Under the pieces are notes generated by a model. That model did no database searches. It worked only from the letters and a program-made list of their open reading frames with translations, and was not told the origin of the DNA. The position numbers were made by a program, and so were the translations under genes. A stretch of 24,880 nucleotides of DNA from Lachnospiraceae bacterium UBA3711 (lineage in GTDB: Bacteria; Bacillota; Clostridia; Lachnospirales; Lachnospiraceae). The stretch lies in NCBI GenBank assembly GCA_002371345.1, contig DFHY01000092.1, positions 32,439-57,318 on the forward strand. The letters run 5' to 3'. This document shows, piece after piece, positions 6,515 through 12,826 of this stretch; position 1 is the first letter of the stretch; each line of letters starts with the position of its first letter.

Positions 6515-7894
6515 ATGCTCAGAAAACTGATCAGTCCGATATATCTCAGAGAGGGCAGGGCGGTACGCTCACTGACAGATCATGATACGTTCGGTGACGG
6601 CGACGCGGTTCGCCTTGCCAGGGACTATTCCAACCGCGGCGCGGATATCATGCTTATATTTGACCAGTCGGAATCGGATGAGCAGCATGATGTCTCGCTG
6701 ACACTTATGCGGGAGATGGCAAGAGTATCCGATATCCCGATGTGGGGCGCCGGAAACGTGAAGCGCGTAGAGGATGTGAAGAAGATCCTGTACGCCGGCT
6801 GCAGGAGAGCGGTGCTGAACTGTTCAAAGCCGTCAAACATGCAGATGCTGGAGGAGGTCTCAAAGAGATTCGGCAGAGACAAGATCGCCGTCTGCGCGCA
6901 GGCTTCCGCCTGTGAAACTATTCCGGCAGACGTGATGTCAGATATCATTACATACTCATGCGGCCTGATAGTTCTGGCTGACAGTAAGGAAGAGATGATT
7001 AATGCAGCTTCCCGCGTTTCTCAGTCAGTTGACATGGGCGGGGACATGCGGTTTGAGATAGATGTCATGACATCGTCATGTGCAAGGCCGCCGGAGTCCG
7101 GAGATGAAGCTGCCTCATGGCCCGGCTTCTCATCAGACAGAGACATGGAGCTGCTTTCGGAGTCTTGCATAGCAGGCGTCGGAGGCTCATTTACCATGGG
7201 AGAGGACCCGGATCTCATGGGCATCAAGGCAAAGCTTCGGGAAAGCGGGATGGAAGTAAACCTGTTCGAGAGCTCATTTTCATGGGATGAGCTGAAGAAG
7301 CAGGATGGCGGCCTGATCCCGGTCGTCGTCCAGGACTACCGCAATGAAGAAGTCCTGATGGTCGCGTACATGAACAGGGAAGCCTATGAGCAGACTATCA
7401 GGACAGGCGTTATGACCTACTGGTCAAGGTCCCGCAGTGAGCTGTGGGTCAAAGGAATGACCAGCGGCCATTTCCAGTATCTCAAGGAGCTGAGAGTAGA
7501 CTGCGACAATGACACTCTGCTGGCGCGGGTCTCGCAGGTCGGAGCGGCCTGCCACACAGGAAACCGCAGCTGCTTCTACCGCAGCGCGCTGAAGAAGGAC
7601 ATGCCTCACCGCAATCCCATGAAGGTCTTCGAGGATGTCTACTCGACGATCGAGGACAGGAAGGCGCATCCGAAGGAAGGGTCCTACACGAACTATCTCT
7701 TCGAGAAGGGAATCGACAAGATCCTGAAGAAATGCGGGGAGGAGGCTGCCGAGATCATCATAGCCGCCAAGAATCCGAATCCGGAGGAGATCAAGTACGA
7801 GATAGCCGATTTCCTGTATCACATGATGGTGCTCATGTCTCAGAGAGGCATCACATGGGATGATATCGCCACGGAGCTTGCGAACAGAGAATGA
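6515..7894 (+). CDS. hisIE: HisIE bifunctional enzyme with N-terminal HisF-like domain
   Basis: The C-terminal two thirds carry two consecutive activities: phosphoribosyl-AMP cyclohydrolase (HisI, about residues 262-365) and phosphoribosyl-ATP pyrophosphatase (HisE, about 368-459). HisI shows GLIPVVVQDYRNEEVLMVAYMN and the metal site VDCDNDT with Cys330, Cys346 (in ACHTG) and Cys353 (in RSCF), spaced 16 and 7 as in the family. HisE shows SYTNYLFEKGIDKILKKCGE then EAAEIIIAAKN. The first 255 or so residues read as a worn HisF TIM barrel: LREGRAVRSLTDHDTFGDGDAVRLARDYSNRGAD, then WGAGNVKRVEDVKKILYAGC. The HisF nucleophile motif CLDV is replaced by PIYL and the second catalytic Asp is missing, so this domain is probably not a cyclase. 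A distant HisA origin is the alternative. The ATG at 6515 has AGGGTAGG upstream. Confidence 0.93.
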   Translation: MLRKLISPIYLREGRAVRSLTDHDTFGDGDAVRLARDYSNRGADIMLIFDQSESDEQHDVSLTLMREMARVSDIPMWGAGNVKRVEDVKKILYAGCRRAVLNCSKPSNMQMLEEVSKRFGRDKIAVCAQASACETIPADVMSDIITYSCGLIVLADSKEEMINAASRVSQSVDMGGDMRFEIDVMTSSCARPPESGDEAASWPGFSSDRDMELLSESCIAGVGGSFTMGEDPDLMGIKAKLRESGMEVNLFESSFSWDELKKQDGGLIPVVVQDYRNEEVLMVAYMNREAYEQTIRTGVMTYWSRSRSELWVKGMTSGHFQYLKELRVDCDNDTLLARVSQVGAACHTGNRSCFYRSALKKDMPHRNPMKVFEDVYSTIEDRKAHPKEGSYTNYLFEKGIDKILKKCGEEAAEIIIAAKNPNPEEIKYEIADFLYHMMVLMSQRGITWDDIATELANRE

Positions 7895-7910
7895 CCCCAG
7901 GACAATTGCC

Positions 7911-7941
7911 GGAATTGTTTGCTTATGGAGAGAACAATTCC
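7911..7941 (+). terminator. possible weak terminator or hairpin after hisIE
   Basis: GGAATTGTT (7911-7919) pairs perfectly with AACAATTCC (7933-7941) around 13 bases. It lies 17 bases after the hisIE stop, where a terminator would be expected, but the following bases are TTACGG, not a T-run. It could be an RNA-stabilising hairpin instead. Confidence 0.35.
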
Positions 7942-7997
7942 TTACGGCTGAGCTGCAGCAGGAATAAGCGATTCCCCTGGAATAGCCTGCAGGGATG

Positions 7998-8026
7998 TTG
8001 ACATCGGCCGGAAAAATCATCATAAT
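7998..8026 (+). promoter_or_regulatory. promoter for leuA-thrC
   Basis: TTGACA (7998-8003), a 17-base spacer and CATAAT (8021-8026, five of six) form a near-consensus vegetative promoter. An inverted repeat overlaps it: GCCGG (8007-8011) with CCGGC (8036-8040) outside ATCAT (8016-8020) with ATGAT (8031-8035). The repeat could be an operator, or a hairpin if transcribed from another promoter. Confidence 0.68.
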
Positions 8027-8114
8027 CGAAATGATCCGGCGATTAAGCACAAGTGCCTGACATTATTGATTGAAAGCAATACACGAAATAGAAGTACGGA
8101 GGAACCCGAATACC

Positions 8115-9785
8115 ATGATGGACCATACCAGATACCAGAAGCAGTTTTTTAATCCGCCTGTCGCGAAGATGGAGTGGGCGAAGAAGGATTATGTGGACAA
8201 GGCACCGGTCTGGTGCTCTGTTGATCTTAGAGACGGCAATCAGGCTCTCGTCGTCCCGATGGATCTCGACACTAAGCTGAAATTCTTCAACCTTCTGGTT
8301 GAGATCGGATTCAAGGAGATAGAGGTCGGATTCCCGGCGGCGTCCGATACGGAGTATGAATTTCTCCGCGCGCTGATCGAGAAGGATATGGTGCCTGACG
8401 ATGTGACGCTTCAGGTTCTGACTCAGGCCCGTGAACATATTATCAGGAGAACATTTGAAGCTCTGAAGGGCTGTAAGAACGCGATCGTTCACGTATACAA
8501 TTCGACCTCTCTGGCTCAGAGAGAGCAGGTCTTCCACATGGATAAGGATCAGATTAAGCAGATCGCCGTGGACGGAGCGACCCTTCTCAGTAAGCTGACC
8601 GAGGAAGCGGGAGAGAAGTACAGATTCGAGTACAGCCCCGAGTCATTTACGGGGACAGAGCCTGAGTTCGCTCTCGAGGTCTGCAACGCGGTCCTCGATG
8701 TGTGGCAGCCGACGTCAGACCGCAAGGCTATCATCAATCTGCCGTCTACCGTTCAGCTGTCCATGCCGCATGTGTACGCGAACCAGATCGAGTATATCTC
8801 CGACAATCTTAAGTACCGTGAGAACGTTGTCCTCTCGCTTCATCCGCACAATGACCGCGGAACCGGAGTCGCTGACGCTGAGATGGGAATACTTGCCGGC
8901 GCAGACCGTATCGAGGGAACTATCTTCGGAAACGGAGAGCGGACAGGAAACGTGGATGTAGTTACTCTCGCTCTTAATATGTACAGCCAGGGCGTCGATC
9001 CCGGGCTGAACTTCAACGACATGCTTGATATTGTCAGCAAGTATGAGGAGTACACACGCATGGAGCTCGATCCGAGAAGCCCCTACGGCGGAGCGCTTGT
9101 ATTCGCGGCGTTCTCCGGATCACACCAGGACGCTATCGCCAAGGGCATGAAGTATCATGCGGAGCATGGACTGAGGACCTGGACCGTTCCGTATATTCCG
9201 ATCGATCCGACAGACATCGGGCGCAATTACGACGGAGACGTCATCCGTATCAACAGCCAGTCCGGAAAGGGCGGGGTCGCGTTCATACTCGAGCACCACT
9301 TCGGGCTGCGTCTTCCGAAGCTTATGCGCGAGGCTGTCAGCTACGCGGTCAAGGCAGAGTCCGATCACGAGCACAGGGAGCTCACGCCGGACCAGATCTT
9401 CGAACTGTTTATCGACCGGTTCGAGGACGTCAACCGTCCGTACAGCATCTCGGAGGTGCATTTCAAGCAGCATAACGGGATCATCGCGACGGTCACGACC
9501 CAGTACAAGGGAGAGTCGCGCGAAGTCATGGCTTCCGGAAACGGCCGCCTGAACGCTGTCGCCAACGCCCTGATGAAGTACTACAGGCTTGACTTCAACC
9601 TCGAGGTATACGAGGAGCACGCTCTGGAGAAGTCTTCTTCCTCGCGCGCTATCGCCTATGTCGGCATCCGCAATCCGAAGAGCAACAGGCTCTTCTGGGG
9701 CGCCGGCGTGGACGTCGACATCATCCGGGCTTCGATCAACGCTCTGCTGACGGCGGTCAACAACATGGTCACATCAGAGCAGTGA
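8115..9785 (+). CDS. leuA: 2-isopropylmalate synthase, type 2 (LeuA)
   Basis: LeuA condenses acetyl-CoA with 2-oxoisovalerate in the first committed step of leucine synthesis. The 556-residue protein follows the type 2 pattern. The N-terminal TIM barrel starts with APVWCSVDLRDGNQALVVPM and KEIEVGFPAASDTEYEF, and the metal-binding HPHND motif is in LSLHPHNDRGTGVADAEMG, followed by GNGERTGNVDVVTLALNMY. The C-terminal part (about residue 450 on) is the regulatory dimer domain, with GNGRLNAVANALMKYY, so leucine feedback is expected. ATG 8115 is chosen because GGAGG at 8098-8102 stands 12 bases before it and the product starts at the usual place; ATG 8118 is an equally close alternative. thrC follows after 44 bases, so the two probably form one transcript. 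Confidence 0.95.
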   Translation: MMDHTRYQKQFFNPPVAKMEWAKKDYVDKAPVWCSVDLRDGNQALVVPMDLDTKLKFFNLLVEIGFKEIEVGFPAASDTEYEFLRALIEKDMVPDDVTLQVLTQAREHIIRRTFEALKGCKNAIVHVYNSTSLAQREQVFHMDKDQIKQIAVDGATLLSKLTEEAGEKYRFEYSPESFTGTEPEFALEVCNAVLDVWQPTSDRKAIINLPSTVQLSMPHVYANQIEYISDNLKYRENVVLSLHPHNDRGTGVADAEMGILAGADRIEGTIFGNGERTGNVDVVTLALNMYSQGVDPGLNFNDMLDIVSKYEEYTRMELDPRSPYGGALVFAAFSGSHQDAIAKGMKYHAEHGLRTWTVPYIPIDPTDIGRNYDGDVIRINSQSGKGGVAFILEHHFGLRLPKLMREAVSYAVKAESDHEHRELTPDQIFELFIDRFEDVNRPYSISEVHFKQHNGIIATVTTQYKGESREVMASGNGRLNAVANALMKYYRLDFNLEVYEEHALEKSSSSRAIAYVGIRNPKSNRLFWGAGVDVDIIRASINALLTAVNNMVTSEQ

Positions 9786-9829
9786 GCCCTGCATCATAAT
9801 ATGAACCTATACAGGAGAAACGGAAATAC

Positions 9830-11323
9830 ATGGAGAACCAGATCAGATACACAAGCACCAGAAACCGCGGCATCTCGGTAACAGCTTCACAGGCTGTTCT
9901 GCAGGGACTGGCGCCGGACGGGGGGCTGTTTGTTCCGGAGACTATACCTCATTATGCGGGAAGCTTCGAGAAGCTTTCAGGGCAGTCATATCAGGAGACG
10001 GCACTTGAGATCATGAGCATGCTTCTGACGGACTACACCCGTGAAGAGCTTGAGCAGTGTATCCGCAGCGCTTATGACAGCAAGTTCGACATTCCCGAGA
10101 TCACACGCCTGAAGAAGGCGGACGGCGCGTGGTATCTCGAACTGTTTCACGGAGCGACGATCGCGTTCAAGGATATGGCGCTGTCCATCCTCCCGCACCT
10201 CATGACCTGCGCGGCGAGGAAGAACGACGTCACGGATGAGATCGTGATTCTGACCGCGACCTCAGGGGACACGGGCAAGGCGGCAATGGCAGGCTTTGCC
10301 GACGTGCCGGGAACCAGGATCATGGTGTTTTATCCGAAGGGCGGGGTAAGCCCGGTGCAGGAGAAGCAGATGCTGACGCAGCGCGGGTCAAATGTCCATG
10401 TGGTCGGCATCAACGGCAATTTCGACGACGCGCAGTCCGCGGTAAAGCGCATTTTCAGCGACGTGAAGATGAAGGAGCGGATGAAGCTCGGCGGAAAACG
10501 CTTCTCAAGCGCCAACTCGATCAACATCGGACGTCTGGTGCCTCAGATCGTATATTACTTCTACGCTTACGGACAGATGGTGAAGAGCGGTGAGATCGGA
10601 GCAGGGGATCCTATCAACATCGCGGTTCCGACAGGAAACTTCGGCAATATCCTTGCGGCGTGGTACGCGAAGCAGATGGGGCTTCCGTGCGCGAAGCTGA
10701 TCTGCGCGTCTAACGAGAACAGGGTCCTGGTAGACTTCTTCCACACCGGCACCTATGACCGCAGGAGGGAATTCATACTGACCAGCTCACCGTCGATGGA
10801 TATTCTGATCTCGAGCAACCTTGAACGCCTGGTATATGAAGCTGCCGGCGAGGATGCGGACAGGACACGTCTGTTCATGGAGAGCCTGTCGAGTGTAGGG
10901 ATCTATGAGATCAGCGATGCCATGCGGGAGAGGCTTCAGGATTTCTACGGAGACTATACCACTCAGGACGGGACAAAGGAGCAGATCCGCAGGGTATATG
11001 AAGAGTGCGGCTACGTCATGGACACGCATACCGCAGTCGCGTCCGACGTGTACCGCAGATACCGCGGAAACACCGGTGATATGACTAAGACCGTAATCGC
11101 GTCCACGGCAAGCCCGTACAAGTTCGCGAGGACGGTTGTGTCGTCTGTCAGGCCGGAGCTGTCGGACGCCGGTGACCAGGAGCTGTTCGATGCTCTTCGT
11201 GAGCTGTCCGGCGTCGACATACCGCCGGCGGTCAGGGATATACTCACCGCGCCCATTCTCCACAATACAGTCGTGGATGTGCGGGATATGGCGGATGAAG
11301 TCTTAAGGTGGCTGGAGATATAA
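9830..11323 (+). CDS. thrC: threonine synthase ThrC
   Basis: This PLP enzyme converts O-phosphohomoserine to threonine, the precursor of isoleucine. At 497 residues it is the longer form found in many bacteria and fungi. The N-terminal YTSTRNRGISVTASQAVLQG and LAPDGGLFVPETIP are typical. The PLP lysine is Lys114 in HGATIAFKDMAL, and the phosphate-binding loop appears as TATSGDTGKAAMAGF. Later blocks are GINGNFDDAQ, SSANSINIGRLVPQIVYYF and VPTGNFGNILAAWYAKQMG. AGGAG at 9813-9817 precedes ATG 9830. The gene follows leuA, and its stop overlaps the ribosome binding site of the next gene, so read-through into 11336 is likely. Confidence 0.96.
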   Translation: MENQIRYTSTRNRGISVTASQAVLQGLAPDGGLFVPETIPHYAGSFEKLSGQSYQETALEIMSMLLTDYTREELEQCIRSAYDSKFDIPEITRLKKADGAWYLELFHGATIAFKDMALSILPHLMTCAARKNDVTDEIVILTATSGDTGKAAMAGFADVPGTRIMVFYPKGGVSPVQEKQMLTQRGSNVHVVGINGNFDDAQSAVKRIFSDVKMKERMKLGGKRFSSANSINIGRLVPQIVYYFYAYGQMVKSGEIGAGDPINIAVPTGNFGNILAAWYAKQMGLPCAKLICASNENRVLVDFFHTGTYDRRREFILTSSPSMDILISSNLERLVYEAAGEDADRTRLFMESLSSVGIYEISDAMRERLQDFYGDYTTQDGTKEQIRRVYEECGYVMDTHTAVASDVYRRYRGNTGDMTKTVIASTASPYKFARTVVSSVRPELSDAGDQELFDALRELSGVDIPPAVRDILTAPILHNTVVDVRDMADEVLRWLEI

Positions 11324-11335
11324 AGGAGATACGGT

Positions 11336-11686
11336 ATGGATACGAATCAGATGTTCGCAATCATGGACTTTATCATGGTCGGAGCAGGTGCGTACCTCCT
11401 GTATACCTGGGCCATGCTGCAGTTCAGAAATGTGATCCGAGAGGGCGTTCTTATTCCGTCAGGTCTCGGGAAGAAATGCAAGGACATCGAGGGATACAAG
11501 AAGTATGTCGGGCCGAAGCTGATGATCTTCGCTGTGTGCGCTCTTGCCTCCGGCGGACTCGGGCTGTACTCTGACTATGTGAAGCCGGTGAACAGCATCC
11601 TGTACCTCAGCCTTACGGGAGTATTCTTTGTCGTGCTCGTTATCTTCGTGCGGTATATCAAGAAAGCACAGGAGATGTTTTTCTGA
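11336..11686 (+). CDS. small three-helix membrane protein of unknown function
   Basis: This 116-residue protein is not one I can name. Three hydrophobic segments are seen at about residues 7-28, 60-78 and 86-106. A conserved-looking basic and polar loop lies between the first two (FRNVIREGVLIPSGLGKKCKD), and the tail is charged (RYIKKAQEMFF). AAGGAG at 11323-11328 gives a 7-base spacing to ATG 11336; a longer overlapping frame starting at 11308 is a shadow. The sortase gene starts 3 bases after its stop, so translation of the two is probably coupled, which hints at a shared envelope role. That link is inference only. Confidence 0.82.
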   Translation: MDTNQMFAIMDFIMVGAGAYLLYTWAMLQFRNVIREGVLIPSGLGKKCKDIEGYKKYVGPKLMIFAVCALASGGLGLYSDYVKPVNSILYLSLTGVFFVVLVIFVRYIKKAQEMFF

Positions 11687-11689
11687 ATT

Positions 11690-12649
11690 ATGAAAATGCG
11701 TGCCGGAAGGCTTACAGCTTCATTATGTGCAGGGGCGGCTGCGCTGCTGCACAGTTTTTGTGCTCCGGCAGGCCCCTGCTACTTTGCAGAGGTTAATCCA
11801 GATTATGTGCTTAGTTCGGAAACAGGTCCGATGAGCGGCGGAGAGCGGCTTGAATGGTATCTTGCGGAGGCAGGGCTGCAGGAGGACGAAGAGGTACGGC
11901 GCCTGAAGGATGAGATATCCGGAAACATCGAGGCGATCCTGAATGTCGGTGGGCAGATACAGGAGTATGTCGCCCAGACGACGGACAACGACTATTACCT
12001 TCACCACAATGTCTATGGCGCCGAGGACATAAACGGAGCCGCGTTCTTTGACTCAAGATGCAGTATCTTCCCGCAGGATGATCAGATCATAATACACGGC
12101 CACAATATGAAGGGCGGCGCCGTCTTCGGCAGTCTGAACCAGTACAGGGATGTCGGCTATCTCAGAAACCATCCCCTGATAACGCTTGAGACACTGGCCG
12201 GAGTCGATTATTACGTTCCGTACGCGATAACGGATGTCAACGTTGATATGAGCGCGGACAATTATTTTCTGGAAATTGTCTGGGACTTTGAGCCGGAAGA
12301 TTTTGAGCAGTTCACAGGGTACCTGAAGGAGAAGTCGTATTATTCGATACCGGTTGATGTCAGGTATGGAGACCGTCTGCTGACGCTGTCTACCTGCAGC
12401 TATGTATACAGTGATTCCCGGCTGGTGATCTGCGCGAGGAAGCTCAGGGCGGGAGAGACGGCTGAAGAGATGAGCAGTCTTGTCGGCCGGAGCTTTGTTT
12501 CTGGAGTGACACCTGACGATATAGCTCCGTACACCGGAGGCGGGGATTACGAGAACCTGACCGGCAGGGATCTGAACGCCATGAAGTATGAGACTGAGAC
12601 GGACATCTCATTTCTGCAGGAAGAGATACCGGATCTGTTTGTGGAATAG
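11690..12649 (+). CDS. srtB: class B sortase
   Basis: Sortases are membrane-anchored cysteine transpeptidases that cut a sorting signal and join surface proteins to peptidoglycan or to each other. The 319-residue protein fits class B: IQEYVAQTTDNDYYLHHNVYG, then NGAAFFDSRC, then IIIHGHNMKGGAVFGSLNQYRD. The catalytic triad is His138 (HGHN), Cys236 (TLSTCSY) and Arg244 (SRLVICARKLR). A short hydrophobic N-terminus (about residues 8-30) would serve as signal or anchor. A tail of about 65 acidic and polar residues follows the catalytic core and is longer than usual. No protein in the window has a visible sorting motif, so the substrate is elsewhere. Its start has no close ribosome binding site; AGGAG lies 15 bases before it, inside the upstream gene. 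Confidence 0.9.
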   Translation: MKMRAGRLTASLCAGAAALLHSFCAPAGPCYFAEVNPDYVLSSETGPMSGGERLEWYLAEAGLQEDEEVRRLKDEISGNIEAILNVGGQIQEYVAQTTDNDYYLHHNVYGAEDINGAAFFDSRCSIFPQDDQIIIHGHNMKGGAVFGSLNQYRDVGYLRNHPLITLETLAGVDYYVPYAITDVNVDMSADNYFLEIVWDFEPEDFEQFTGYLKEKSYYSIPVDVRYGDRLLTLSTCSYVYSDSRLVICARKLRAGETAEEMSSLVGRSFVSGVTPDDIAPYTGGGDYENLTGRDLNAMKYETETDISFLQEEIPDLFVE

Positions 12650-12674
12650 ATGAACACCGTCCTGCGCGCTGATG

Positions 12675-12733
12675 CCGGGCGGAATTGATAACACCCGGGA
12701 ACCAATCGGCCGCCTGCTGTGCAGACGGCCGAT
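12675..12733 (+). terminator. two hairpins after the sortase gene, possible termination region
   Basis: CCGGG (12675-12679) can pair with CCCGG (12694-12698). A much stronger stem follows: ATCGGCCG (12705-12712) with CGGCCGAT (12726-12733), extended inside by CTGC/GCAG around a TGT loop. This gives 12 base pairs with one C-A mismatch. No T-run follows, so termination would be inefficient or Rho-dependent, but the position at the end of the operon fits. Confidence 0.5.
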
Positions 12734-12744
12734 CCGTACATCAT

Positions 12745-12778
12745 AGTTGGGGGCAAAAAGCTGCTTTTGACCCCAACT
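12745..12778 (+). repeat. strong hairpin, possible dispersed repeat or terminator
   Basis: AGTTGGGG (12745-12752) pairs with CCCCAACT (12771-12778). After a single G-A mismatch, CAAAA (12754-12758) pairs with TTTTG (12765-12769), leaving a six-base loop. A 13-bp stem this symmetric, lying between two transcription units and next to another hairpin, looks like a bidirectional terminator or a dispersed palindromic element. No strong T-run follows on the + strand. Confidence 0.55.
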
Positions 12779-12795
12779 TCACATCATTTGTCATT

Positions 12796-12801
12796 TATAA
12801 T
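12796..12801 (+). promoter_or_regulatory. -10 box candidate for the helicase gene
   Basis: A perfect TATAAT lies 25 bases before the helicase start codon. The -35 position 17 bases upstream reads CCAACT, in the arm of the hairpin, and is a poor match. If used, the promoter is weak or needs an activator, and the leader would be under 20 bases. Confidence 0.35.
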
Positions 12802-12826
12802 AATCAGAAAAGGTTGAGGCACGAAT

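Larger units (their letters stand above)
7895..8114 (+). other. 220-base intergenic region before leuA
   Basis: No gene is supported. It holds a perfect 9-bp inverted repeat (7911-7941), a second weaker structure with CTGCAG at both ends (about 7954-7992), and a strong promoter (7998-8026) crossed by an inverted repeat. The open frame upstream of the chosen leuA start (from 8070) has no ribosome binding site. Confidence 0.5.
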
